Shown here piece by piece: positions 24,258 to 37,384 of a stretch of 64,000 nucleotides of DNA. The stretch lies in the NCBI GenBank assembly GCA_020226215.1, contig CM035226.1, forward strand, positions 93,458,895-93,522,894, written 5' to 3'. The notes beneath the pieces were generated by a model, which ran no database searches, was not told the origin of the DNA, and saw only the letters and a program-made list of their open reading frames with translations. Source of the stretch: Sindora glabra. Lineage: Eukaryota; Streptophyta; Magnoliopsida; Fabales; Fabaceae. Each line of letters opens with the position of its first letter. Positions within the stretch are counted from its first letter, which is position 1. Made by a program: the position numbers and the translations under genes.

Positions 24258-26809
24258 TAATGGCTTGCAATATGTGTACACTATAACCGTTTTGTTTCAA
24301 TATCTTCGAGGTTCGATCGTTGTATTACTGGACCTCTGCCCAAATATTTTATTGACCTCCAATCAAGCTTTTGAGGTTTCTTCAAGCTGACTTGGGTTAC
24401 AACTTACATCTAACCAATCCAAAGATTTGTTCGAGTCACGGTCAGGTTTGAAAAGCCTCTCGATCATATTTTTTTGTTGTGTTATTGTTTAATTTTAGTT
24501 CAGAATATTTTTATTATGGGTATTCAATCAAATCATCTAGGCTTCAAAAAAAATATATGTGGAAGTGGTACACTAAATTCAGGAATAGGGCATTAACGAA
24601 GTAATCAAATAGGACTACAAAAAGTGTTGGTGTTGTTAATGATGACTGTGCTTTCTGCGCAATGTACACTCGTCAAGAGCAAGTAGAATCATGATACTAC
24701 CACATTGTCTCCCTTCCTTTCCTCACGTTGCACAATTCATTGCAATTCACAACCAAATATATATTAATATATATTAATATTTAATAGTGTTGTAGAGCTT
24801 ATTGCTCGAGATGGGAAAGAAACTTGCCATTTCTTCCGAACTGTGTAAACCAAGATTTTCACGAAGCTTGTCTCTGAATTTGCAAGACAGAAACAATACA
24901 TATTGCCAGCAGAATGCATTGCACGCACAATAAAAATATATGTCCGGATTTTTCTTGCAAGAGCTAAAAGGAATGTATGCAAAACTCTTAGGCAGAGAAC
25001 CACCATTGATATATAATGCTTCGTGGTTTGTACTATGTACAAGTTTCTTAAACAAGATTTCATATCTATGAGCTTTTCTTGAATTAATTTGCATTTGACA
25101 TTAATGGATTATGAAAATAATTTATTATTAATAATAGGCTTTTAGATAATTGATTACTATAATCAATTTTACCTTTAATAATATCTTTTAATTGATTACA
25201 TAACGAAAACTTATTTAATAATTCATTACTTTTAGTATTAAATTACTGAAAAGTACAATAAAGAATTAAAAGGGAATAAAGTTTTTTTTCTTATATTATT
25301 AGGAGGCAATGACTAAAGTGCACCACTAATTTAAATTATTAGATTTCATTCATATCGTACAAGATGAATAAAACCTAACAACTTAAACTAGTAATACATT
25401 GATGCAATAAATGCATTGAAATCTATCCTTTGTTAGAATGAAAGCAACAAAGATAAAAGATAAGAAAAGTGAGCTTAATATAAACACAAATTTTAATATT
25501 TTTTTTATAATTTTCATTAAGACAAAAATTATTTTAAATATCTTCTAGTTTAATGAGTATTATCACTTATAATTTAACTATTGAAATTTTTTTAAAATTT
25601 AACTAAACATTTTTAAAAAATTATGATCAATTATTTAATATATAATTGAGTAATGGCAATTTTTTTTTGGTAGAAGAGTAATGAAAATTTTAGTCCCTAT
25701 TCCAATCAAAGACAGGATAGAGTTATCATCAGTGGCAGACTGGCAGAGATGGGCCGGCACCCTTATCTTCGGACACTTCTTGTGTACATATATAAGTAAT
25801 AAAAATAGTTGGGCCCCATTGTTAAGGAAAATTGGTTGCCCAATAAACGCAAGAGTATACTAATTGAGTGTTCCAACGAACAAAAGATTTTATTGGACCT
25901 TCATTCCCTCCCGCTCTTTTCTCTTTCTGGCTCCCTTGCTTCCAGGGACGGCTGATCACTCATCAAATTTTAAACTTTCATTTGATTTGGTGAAAAATAT
26001 TTTTTATTAAAATTATGGTATATTTAGTTGAGCATTTGGAACAAATATATGGTATATAATAGTAACCAGTATATACATCTTGCCCATTTGTTAAATTCAC
26101 AAAATCTATCCCCACTGAATTCATTGCTGAAAAATGTTAAGACCCCAAATAAGATACCCGTCCAAAGTTACGATGTAAGTTTATAACGCAAAGGTGGCCC
26201 TCTAGGATTCTTAGTTTTTGGCTAGAATCACATCCTCTAAGTTTGCGGCGCTTGCCTTCTCGATTCTTCCATTCATCACCTACCTCGGGCAAAACCTTAA
26301 ACCAAATTTCTCCAATCATGTAAATGTGTTCCGGATAATATATAATTAATTATACTAACTATGATTCTAAATTATGATTGCAATTTTGTTATGATTAATA
26401 AATTTATATAAAAATACATATGTTATAATGTAAAATTAAGGAAAATTGTGAACATGATGCAGTTTGTAACAGTAATATTATGTACAATATTATGGTTGCA
26501 GACAATAATTTAAAACCTTACTAACTTTATCATAACCCACTTCTCATTTGGTATTATTGCTTATCCAGACATTCCATATTATTAAACTAATAACAAATTC
26601 ATAGCCTATGTTTCCCATTGAATTGGCATTCCAACAAATACCCCAATTATTTGCCCCGTTGGCATGAAATTATATTTAAGTCCAAGCATTGAATCGCATC
26701 GTAATCCGTCAACGTCCTGCATATAACATTAGATGGCAAAGTATTAAACTAGTTAAGCTAGCTAGTTGTTTTGTCCAGCTAGGTTTTGTCTATTTATAGT
26801 ACTATCTTT
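24258..26809. other. Intergenic DNA; one unexplained minus-strand ORF
   Basis: Mostly AT-rich with no recognised gene. A 106-codon minus-strand frame (25,094-24,774) is Cys- and Phe-rich in its middle and overlaps a second frame of 99 codons. I do not recognise it and see no promoter or splice context that supports expression. Confidence 0.35.
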
Positions 26810-27330
26810 ACATATATATTAGCAGATTCGAGCTGTGATGTCACCGCGTACAGCTGTATGGTTGGCTTGAGTTAAATATATCAATATGCGAATTTATAAC
26901 ATCATAGTGAAGTTATAGACATATATAGGTCTTCTGTTCCTCCAATGTCACCGCAGTGTGCAAGCAAACATATGGCAGACATAGGCCTCTTCATCCTTTT
27001 TCCAATATGTGATCCTCAACTAGGGAGGTTAGAGTGAGAGAGAACTTATTAAATAAAGGTGTTCTAATTATGAAATACACCATCCCACATCTTCCAAAGT
27101 TTGACAACCTGTTTATTTTGTTGAAAGATATTTTTTATAATAAAATCTTATTTACTTATAATCACCAAGAAAGAAAATCTTATGTACAAAGATAAAGAAT
27201 GATGTGTGATTCTATAGTAATAATTAAAATTTAACAACATCCTTTTCAATATTAATTAATATTTAATAGTTAACAAATAAAATATTTAATGATGTCTTTA
27301 TGTTTTATATTATAAACTATAAATACAAGT
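26810..27330 (+). repeat. Duplicated block Q, copy 1
   Basis: Matches 43,764-45,775 in the same orientation: the block with ATTAGCAGATT, AGCTGTGATG and GGTTGGCTTGAGTTAA, then ATAGGCCTC, then the AGAGAACTTATTA segment and GAAGATATTTTT. Copy 1 is the shorter version, without the 1.2-kb insertion and the long (TA)n tract of copy 2. Confidence 0.7.
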
Positions 27331-28331
27331 TAATGAGATAGAGGATATCTTTCCCATGAGTCTATATCACAATAACAACAAACTCAGTAATCATATTTAT
27401 CTCTTTCAGGAATCTCACGGTTAATCCATTTTTCACAAACACATTAATTATCTATAATTAAGGGTAACAGATGTACGAATAGTGGTTTTACTTGTGCTAC
27501 TTCATCTCCTACTCCTCAAAGTTGTGTCATGGCTGTAAATTTTTTTCCAAATTTCCCTTTTCAGTTGTTGCAAAGCCTAGCTTGGCGGCAAGCCCCTCAG
27601 CAGTACTTTTTTGCCGTTAATTACATTCCGGGACTCGTTATGAATGTGCAATATGCCATGCAAGGCTCCAAATTAAAATCCAAAGTCGCAATATTGTGCT
27701 TAGTTATTGTTACGAACTGCATCACATCTACAATATTTCACAAGTTTACATTGTAATTCCTGTAATTTTTTGTATTTATTTGTAATTTTGCTAATTACAA
27801 TAAAACTGCAACTATATTCACGATTACAATTTAGAACTATAATTACATGCATTATGCTCACTTTTCTTTTGATATTGTTCCATCAATAATGCAACTCAAC
27901 CTCATTTGCATGGTTGGACAGATTCTTTGCTGCGCATGCTAGTCAATTTGTGTTAGGTAGGAACATATTCATAATGCAAATATATAGTGGGGTCCAAAAT
28001 GATAATATGGTGCTAGAGGTGATCAATTTAATATTTTTTAAAAGAGCATTAAAATTGTAATTCTCAAACTAAATCGAATTGTGACTGGCACAATCTTTAT
28101 ATTTATCGTTAATTCAAAATCAAACACATGCATCATAGATGTGAAAAAAATTACAAGATATTAAAACAGAAGTTGTTGATTAATTCTTTATAAATGAAAG
28201 AGATAAATTTCTTATTGTGATTAAATAAATATCAATGGCATTTGCAACTACAGATAGTTAATTGTATGATAAACTACTAGTCATTAGATAATTTTGCTGA
28301 TGAATTAACAAAATAGTGTTGGAAGATTTAA
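27331..28331. other. Intergenic DNA
   Basis: A 75-codon plus-strand frame at 27,529-27,756 starts with ATG and lies in slightly less AT-rich DNA, but it shows no recognisable domain. Nothing else is supported. Confidence 0.35.
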
Positions 28332-29098
28332 GGTTGCATTGGTTACCAAAATCTTTCCCACATTCTTGAAAATGTTTTAAAGGATTGTAGAATTTTTATA
28401 TTTAGTTTAAATTAAAAAAAATATTCCTATTAAATGATCACATTTTTGAGAATATTTTTAACTTAATATTTCTCCAAAATAGTTATTTGAGAAAGATGGC
28501 TATCTTACATTCTCATAATATAAGAATATTTTAATAATATAAATAGATTATTTTGCCCAACCTTCCATTAAGACCATATCATTATTAATATTTTATTTCA
28601 ATACTACCTACTATCAGTCACCAACCACTTGCCAGACATCACTCATCACAAGTGAACTCATTGCTACCACCTAATGCTAGTAACCTTCATTAGCCATCAC
28701 TCACCATGAGTAACTGTCATCACTACCATATATTGCTAATAACCTACATTGGCCACTATTCATTACCAATGACCACAATTAATTATCATTCATTACTAAT
28801 AATCACTATCGGTTATCATCCTTCAATCACCACAAGTGATTGCTATCCCTACCACCAATTGCTAGTGGCCTCCATCGACTAACACCCACCTTCGAAGACT
28901 AAGTTAGTAATCATCATTGATCACTTTATACCACCATGTGTCATTATTAATCACTTAATTTTTAATAATCCAATAGTACTTTTAAAATTATACAAATTAA
29001 TTAAAAACATAATATTATAATATTTTGAAAATATTTTTAAATGAACCAAATATGATAATACTACAATTCTAAAATTTAAATTTTGAAAATGTATCATT
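28332..29098. mobile_element. Possible non-autonomous DNA transposon with internal minisatellite
   Basis: The left end (GCATTGGTTACCAAAATC, then CACATTCTTG) and the right end (TTTAAATGAACCAAATATG) are loosely inverted, and the left end resembles the terminus of the insertion at 43,926-45,157. The interior is non-coding and includes the minisatellite at 28,637-28,880. The boundaries are approximate. Confidence 0.35.
28637..28880. repeat. Degenerate minisatellite, about four 59-bp units
   Basis: Units begin near 28,637, 28,695, 28,754 and 28,814. Each carries a CATCACTCAxCA-like start, an ATTGCTA or ATTACTA block and a CATTxGC-like end. Copies differ at many positions, so the array is old. Confidence 0.6.
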
Positions 29099-29155
29099 CC
29101 ATGAATTAATGACTACTAAGAAAAGGAAGATGGAAGACAAGGATATATTTTTTAA

Positions 29156-29635
29156 TGTAAGAATTTATAATTTTACAGATCAAATATTAAGACTAGAACC
29201 ACAAATAAAAAAATATTAAAAATTAATAATAGTGTATACCTCTTGAATCCATTCATAATCTTAAAATCTTTTACACAAATATCCATGTAGAGGATAAGGT
29301 CTTCCCCTCCTATACCTTTTGCCATTTGCAATGCTCTAATAAGGAGAACAATTATAAACATCCAATATAAAGAGGAGACTTAGCATCAATAATAATATAT
29401 AATCTTAGTTGACTCCACCCATTATGGATTCAACAAAAGGCCTTACACTAAATATACCTAAATAAACCCACATCACATTCTTGATGCTATTTATAATATG
29501 AGGTGAATATATAATCTATTAGATCATTTTATTACTTTCATGTCTCATATAATTGAGCTACATGTTTAATCTAATTTTATTTTAAAATAAAATAAATTCA
29601 ATTAATGGCAGACCAAAAATAAGAAAAATTTTACA
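29156..29635 (-). repeat. 3' LTR of Copia element A (480 bp)
   Basis: Begins TGTAAGAATTT and ends TTTTACA as read on the plus strand. It aligns first with 35,367-35,467 and then with 42,344-42,723. Confidence 0.85.
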
Positions 29636-29899
29636 TTCTCTCACTTTGGTAACATTAGTTAGGTTTTTATCAATTTTAAAAATCATTTAAAATAAATGAA
29701 TCTCAAATCAAATAACAACATAAGTTGTCACAAAATAAATCATAATTTAATACAATTTACCTCAGAATATGATTGGGTCTAATAAAGCATCCAACTCTAA
29801 ACTATAGATGATGATATACCAATTTAATATATAATATATCCATTATTACAAGAATCAATTGCTTCATTGACATGATTACAAGAACATGATGGTGTAGTT

Positions 29900-32800
29900 A
29901 CACATATTGTATGACTAAGTGATCCTTCCATACTATAGTGTAAAGGTTCTTTTTATGATTATTTATAAGGATATCATTATAAAAAATAAATAACCATCTC
30001 TCCAAGGAGACAATTATAGTTACTTCCATAAATAAGACATTAATTTTTTATTTTCATCTCCCTAAGGAGACAACTATAGTTACTTATGCAAAAGCAAATA
30101 ATGTTTTCACCAAGAAAATAAATATATTTGAGATAAACTTTATCACAATAACATCTAGCTTCTATAATGTACACATAAAATAAAAGATACATAAGTTTAT
30201 AGAAAAATGAATTGCAATAGTAACAAGAATAAGTTTATAATGTAAACTCTCTTACTAACCAATTACATCAAAAGAACTCAAAATGCTCATATTTGAAACA
30301 TGTTAATTGAAAACAATAGGTGAAATAGCCTTGGTTAGAGGATCTACTATCATCATCTTAATGTCAACATGTTCAACAAGAATATCACTATTCTTAACCC
30401 AATCTCTTATTGCAAGGTCTTTAATTTCAATATATTAAAACTATTGGATATCCTATTATTCTTTTAAAACATTACTATTATAAATTGTCATGATAAATCC
30501 TTAAAGGCCTTGAGATGGAGTCAATCACTTTTAGCTTAAAAATAAAACTCCAATGCTATATTGCATGTGTGCCTACACTATAACAAGTTACAAACCTTGC
30601 TTGCATGATGGAAGATGCATTATGTGTTTATTTCACATTTTTCCAAGAGATAACCCTACCAGTTGAAAGAAAAACATATCCCGATGTCGATTTTATATCA
30701 TTTGCACAACCAACAAAATCTAAATTCATGTACCTAATTACCTCAAGATCATTGACCTTCTTGAACACTAGCATATGGTCCTTATTTTTTTGTAAATACA
30801 TTATTATCTTTTTAATAGAAATCTAATGTTTATCACTTGGATTAGAGAGATACCTACTAAGAATACTCATAACAAAAGACAAATTAGGCTTAGTACAAAC
30901 CTAAACATACATTAGACTTCCTACAGCACTAGAATATGGTTTATCTTTCATCAAATTTTTCTAAATTTCATTCTCAGAACATTAGTCTTTATTAAATTTA
31001 TCACCTTTAGAAATAAGAACACCTTCGGCATTTATCCATGTTGAACCTTTCAAGAACACGATTGATATAGGCCTTCTATGAAAGTCCTGAAAAGTGGCTA
31101 GACCTATTTTTATGGATTTCAATACTCAAAATAAAAGATGCATCACCAAAGTTTTTCATGTCGAAAGATTAAGACAACATAGATTTAGTCTCATGAAGCA
31201 AATTAATATCACTACTAGCAAATAATATATCATCCACATGCAGAATAAGAATAGTGAAATAACTTCCACTTACCTTAAGGTATATGCATTAATCAACCTT
31301 ATTTTCAACAAAACCTATAGAATAGATGATTTTATTAAATTTTAAATATCATTGTCTTGATGCTTGTTTAAGACCATTAATTGACTTTTTCAACTTGCAT
31401 ACCAAATGTACATTTTCACTTTCAACAAAACCTTCTAATTGTTGTGTTAGACTTCTTTAAATAAATCTCTATTCAAGAAGGTAGTTTTCACATCTATCTG
31501 ATGGAGTTATGGATCATAATGAACCACTAAAGCCATAATAATCCTTAAGGAATCCTTAGAAGATATAGATGAAAAGGTTTCTTTGAGATTTATTCCTTCC
31601 TTTTACGTATGCCTTTTTACTACTAATCTTGCCTTGAATCGCTTAATGTTGCTTTTTGAATCCTTTATAGTCTTAGACACTCATTTGCAACTAATGTGTT
31701 TAAAACCATTTGGAATTTCAACTAATTTCTACACTTCATTAGAATACATAGATTGAATCTCATCATGCATTGCCTCTATCCACTTACTAAATTGTCCACA
31801 AGAAATTGCGTCATTGTAACTTATTGGATAAATGGTTTGCCCAATATCATAATCATCATCATCATCTATGTACACAACATAATCATTTAAGATTGTAGGG
31901 CCTTTTACCCTTTCAAAATGTCTCATAGGAGCATCAATAGGCATAACAAGCTCTTCTAATTTAGGTGGATTATTCATAACACCTTCATGATCTTGGATAT
32001 TAGGCATTTTATTAATAGGTTGATATATGATCCTTTCTTGCATAACAAAAATATAAAAAATAGTTGTTGCCTCTCCTAAACATTATCATCATTTTAAAGA
32101 TCACTACAATCACAAACACCATTTCAAGAAATTTTATTGCTAATGCCTTAACTATTTTTATCTCATGGATAAGACAATATAAGACAATAGAATTTGTAAA
32201 TTTTGGATCCATTGGGATATCCAATGAAGTAGCACCTGATGGTTTTTAGGATCTAACTTTAATGCCATAGGGTCATGGATTTTTACTTTAGCAGGATAAC
32301 CCTAAACTTGAAGATGGTTTACACTAGATTTCTAGCCCTTAAAAAGTTCAAAAGGTGTTTTAGGTATAGATTTGGTAAGGAATTTATTTAGGATATACAT
32401 AATAGCTTTTAAGGCCTCACCTTAAAGAAAAATTTGTAAGTTGGTTCCACTCATTAAGCTGCAATTTCATCTTTCAGCCACTCCATTTTGTTCAAGAGTC
32501 TTAAGCATAGTAAATTGGGAAACTATCCCACAATCTGGCAAGTATTTGGCAAAAGGTTCCATAAGTTAGCTTGTATTACCAACTCTGCCATAATACTCAC
32601 CACTATGGTCAAATCTCACAAATTTTAATCTATTTACCACATTACTTTTCTAACTAAACTTTAAAAATTTTAAACTTTTCAAGAAATTGTTACTTATCAT
32701 CTATAAGATAGACATAGTTATAATAGGAAAATTCATCTATAAAGGTTATGAAATACTTATTCTCACATAAAGTATTTTTAAAAGGACCACTTACATTTGT

Positions 32801-34300
32801 GTGAATTATCTCTAAGAGTTCTTTACTATTGGTAGAATTTTTATTGGTTTTTTTAGTCATTTTCCTCTAATACAATCAATATAATTAGAATTAGAATTAT
32901 CAAGACATGGAGTATTATTCTCTTATTGATTCTTTCCTTTAATATATGACCTAGACATCAACGCCTTAAAAGAAAAGAATGCTCCTTAGATAAAAGCATT
33001 TTATCACCAACATTCATCGTATAGAAAGAATCAAATTATTTAGAATCAATATTCAACTTATACAAATCATTAGGTCTTGAATGATTACCAATAATAATAA
33101 AATTATAAAAAAACTAATTAGGTCCATTATTAAAACTCAAATAAATATCTAAATCCTAAAGTTTTGATAAAGAAATCAAACTTTGCCTCATGGATGGTAC
33201 ATAAAAAGCATATTTCAAAGACAAAACATATCCTAAATCTAATTTCAATTTAACTATGGCTATAGATTCCACTTACACTCTTTCTCTATTTCTTACACAT
33301 TGATTGACTTCATTCTTGCTTGGCTTTTGCTTGCTCTAAAATCCCTACAAGGTATTAGTAACATGGACATTGTTAGTAGGAACATCTATCTACCAAGAAT
33401 TAATAGGAACATCTATCTACCAAGAATTAATAGGAACATCTATCAAACTAGATTCAAAGCAAATAAAAGCAAAAGAATTACCTGATTTATTTTATTTTTC
33501 TTCTTATTTTTATTTTCTAGATAATTTTTATAAGCAAAATATTCCTTCTTTTTATGGCTTATCTTCTTACAAAATTAACAATCATCTTTAGTTATCACAG
33601 GTTTAGGAAAATGGTGATTACGATTGAGATTTCTTTTAGGAGCACCTTTACTGTGGGGCTTAAAATTTCTTTTATTAAAAGGCTTTTTAGGACGTGACTA
33701 AGTTTACACTTTTTAAAGCTTCTTGTTTCATCCTTTCTTCTTCTTGAGTACAAATGAATGTTAAAGTGTTAACATCTCAATTTTTTTTGGGTATTATAAG
33801 AGGTTTTCAAGGCATTAAACTAGGAAGGTAAGGAATCTAAGGTATGCTTGATAAGAAAAGTATCATGAATAGAATATTCAAACTCATTAAGTTTAGTAAA
33901 AATAGTAACCATCCCCAGAATATACTCCTTAATACAGCAATACCATCATATCTCATATTAACAAACTTCTCCTTCAATTGATGAGCTTTGACCTTGTCAA
34001 AAACTACATACTTTTCCCTAATGGAAGTAAAGAAGGTTTTGGTATTGTTAGTAGTAGGAATAGCCCGAACCAAACCTTTAGAGATTATTCTCCTCCTCAT
34101 CATCAAAACTAAGTGATTTGTCTTATCCCATTTCTTATAATAAATGTTCTACTTAACAATGCTTTTTGCAATTAACTTAGCAAGTTTCTTAGCCCTAATT
34201 GCCATGTCCCTATCCATGATGGCTAGAGTTAACTCCACATCCTCATTCCATCTCTTATAATTTCTTTTGCTTAGAGTTTCAATTGGAAAAATATAGATTA
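29900..34300 (-). pseudogene. Copia element A gag-pol remnant
   Basis: Minus-strand gag-pol, decayed by stops and frameshifts. From the 5' side: a UBN2-type gag block near 33,837-34,106 (KAHQLKEKFVNMRYDG), a zinc-knuckle and protease region near 33,500-33,700, integrase remnants around 32,350-33,000, and the linker before reverse transcriptase at 31,729-32,043 (YVVYIDDDDDYDIGQ and SKWIEAMHDEIQSM). Reverse transcriptase pieces lie at about 31,000-31,700 (HQIDVKTTFLN is readable), then RNase H remnants towards 29,900. The order gag-protease-integrase-RT-RNase H is the Copia order. No intact product could be made. Confidence 0.8.
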
Positions 34301-35049
34301 TCAAGGGAAAAAACACACAAAGCTAAAAATAATAATGATAATAGAAATTTAGTCAATATCATGGATAATAATAATAGCTCATATTTCTTTTAAACATTAG
34401 GTATTTTAAAATATTATTATAGATTCCCTTATAGATGGAACAAGCAATAAGCTTTAAGATATCCTCAGAATAACAAGTTAATGTAATAATAAATAAAATT
34501 AAGAAATTCAACAACTATAGGTAGAAGGATCATCAAACTATCTATTATTATAAAAGCTCCAAGTTATCCAAATTAATTCACATAATAACCTTCTACAGTT
34601 ATATGATTATGTGAACTAACTTAAATAAAAAGAACATCCCTAATAATATAAAAGAATTTTACTATCTTATTAAATGATCAATGTGGTGATAAACATTTAA
34701 TTCCACCGACTCAATTCTAAATTGGAAAAAATATATATCCAAACTGCTCATAAAAAATTTCACCTATATAAATTTTCCTAAGACTTGTCTAATTCTCAAA
34801 ACATATTAAAATAATTTTAATGATTAAATTCATGACAAATTAAATTGAAAGAAAACATATACACATAACATTCAAAGCATAAATAATATGCACAAAATTA
34901 TATATTTATACACCTATATATATAACTATTGTGATATAAAATTAAATGCCAGAACATATGTAATATATGAACAGTAAACATTAAAGCATATCAAAAACAT
35001 CAAAACATGAATAACATATATATAACAAATTTCAAACGCTAACACGAAA

Positions 35050-35051
<2 letters not shown>

Positions 35052-35084
<33 letters not shown>
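35052..35084. repeat. (TA)n microsatellite
   Basis: About 16 TA units inside element A, near its 5' LTR, in the untranslated leader. Confidence 0.9.
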
Positions 35085-35088
<4 letters not shown>

Positions 35089-35366
35089 CAAATTTCAAAT
35101 GTCATTGCCAAACATATATATACACATATATGAAACAAATTTCGATTTATAGCACATATATACAAAACATCGAAACATATATAATAATATAATACAATAT
35201 GAAATGAGTTACACACACACACATATATCAAAAGCCAAAACAATACTCTATGATTCAAAATTTCTCGTCAATAAAATCTATAGAAATAATTATTAATGAA
35301 AATGACATCAAATCATAATTAATTAAATTAAGGTTTTAGTTTGATATAATCTTCTTTGATACCATA

Positions 35367-35467
35367 TATAAGAATTTATAGTTTTATAGATCACATATTA
35401 AGACTATAATTACAAATAAAAGAGCATTAAAAACTAACAATAGTGTGTACCTCTTAAATCCATTCGT
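35367..35467 (-). repeat. 5' LTR of Copia element A, first part
   Basis: Aligns with the start of the 29,156 LTR (AGAATTTATA, AACAATAGTGTGTACCTCTT) and ends at the 5-bp target duplication TTCGT where element B begins. The first bases read TATAAG in place of TGTAAG. Confidence 0.85.
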
Positions 35468-35926
35468 TGTTGGATTTTCTATTATGGATATGTTAATTCA
35501 ATTATAAAATATGATGTACAAAGGTTTATCTTAATATTAAAGTGACTAAATAGTCAGGGCACAATGGTAATCTAACCTAATTAATATGATAATGAGTGAT
35601 AGTGAAGGGTCGACCTACCAATATTATTAATATAAATAAGAATCGCTACTCCTAAACCCTAATGTTGATTTTGAACATTTCTCATCGGTGTTAGAAAGTC
35701 TCTTCAATCAAATTCTCATATAGGATTGATAGGAGTAACAAATCTTTGTTGGAGTTTGTGGTCAAGACTAATCATGAATAATTTGTGGCCAACAACAAAT
35801 CCTAATTTCATATTCACTTAAAATAGATTCATTAGATAACAATAAATTATTTTATTCACATTTAATGTTATTCTTTTCACATGATTCAATTTAAAATATT
35901 ATTTTTTATAAAATTTAATTTTAACA
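35468..35926 (+). repeat. 5' LTR of Copia element B (459 bp)
   Basis: TG...CA bounded. Aligns along its length with 41,878-42,338 but with many differences (for example around 35,500 and 35,700), so the insertion is not recent. Confidence 0.88.
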
Positions 35927-35928
35927 AA

Positions 35929-35940
35929 TGGTATCAGAGT
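35929..35940 (+). other. Primer binding site of element B
   Basis: TGGTATCAGAGT, two bases after the 5' LTR, is complementary to the 3' end of initiator tRNA-Met, the standard Copia primer. Confidence 0.85.
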
Positions 35941-36673
35941 AGTGAATAATGTGGATTGAATATATTATTACATGGTTTCCCAAATATAATTTCACCTTTT
36001 AAATAGCTTTATATTTTGTGATGAATTTTTTTGGAACAAATTGCTCCGAATCTCAATTATTTCATAGCCTCTAAAATTATTAATTTATGGTTATAAATAT
36101 TGTTTTATAATTGTTGCGAATAATTTGCAAATTCTTTTGCAAATTTGATTTGAACAATTGATTTTATCACTGTGCTGGTTATTATAAATCTCAATTGATT
36201 TGCGAATAAATTGCATATGATTTCATTGTGCTGCTATGTGAAGCAAAAAAATGTTGTTGTCTTGCACCACATTAGCACCTAGTAAAACAAAAATAATTCA
36301 TGTTTTTGGCACGTATGATGATTTCACGGCTATCGTGAATCAGTTTTATTTATGACTCGATTTTAATTCCGTTCCAATCATTTTGTCTATGTTTCAAATT
36401 TCGATTTATTCGATATCTCCTTTTGCATATATGCAGTATCTTAGTATTCTTCTAGTCCTGCATATATCTAAACATTCTTTTGTTTATGTAATCCAGTACA
36501 TGTTAAAAAAAAAGACTTTTTTTTGGTCATAGGAGTGTTTTGTTCCAGTTTTAAATTACAGTTTATATATATATTGCTTTTATGAGATGGTTTCAAAACA
36601 AATTATTTTCAGAATTCTGGCTCATTGCAAATTTGCTTTCAATGATTCTTAAAAAATTAAAAATTAAAAATTA

Positions 36674-36714
<41 letters not shown>
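36674..36714. repeat. (AAT)n microsatellite
   Basis: About 13 AAT units in the long untranslated leader of element B. Confidence 0.9.
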
Positions 36715-36716
<2 letters not shown>

Positions 36717-37384
36717 GTGATTTTTGGGCTCCACTCTTCAAGCTAATTTCTTTGCATTTTTTATTTTTTGAAATAAAAAAATTTAATTATTTTGCCTATT
36801 TAATTTGAATAGCTAATTAAGTTTATTTTAGCTTGAAATTATTACTATAACATTCTTAAAATTTTGGGCTTCCACGTATTTTTTTTGTAAACATTTTCAA
36901 CACTATTTGGTCCATTAATTATTTTTCTGTGTATGTATCTATAGAAAAATAATTTTAGAAAATTATTGAGGCCTATGTTATACCATGAAATTTTGTATAA
37001 TTGTGAGCCCACCTATTGTGGGTCTAATTACATAAAATTTTATTTATTCATAATAAAATGGTAGTTGGACTAAGAAAAGTATCATGTTAACAATATTTTA
37101 ATACCCTATTGGTATAATATTATTAATATGATTTATTAGTGATAATATAAGAGTAGGAATAAGTATTATGTTTCTAAAATTTTCATCATTCTATTAGTGT
37201 TAAAATTTTAAAAAGATAATATTTAGTCCTTGTATTATATTATAACATCATTAATGCCCTATCGATGTTGGCCTTTATAGTATAATACTAAGTTCAATTG
37301 CATAGTTTACTTAGGAAAATTCTAGTATGACTAAGGTTAAACTACATTAATGTTTGAAATTTTATTTTCTTAACTCCTTTAATT

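Noticed and set aside
24300..24330. GGTTCGATCG as a tRNA T-arm
   Set aside because: No acceptor stem, anticodon arm or A box at the right distance; no tRNA gene was supported anywhere in the window.
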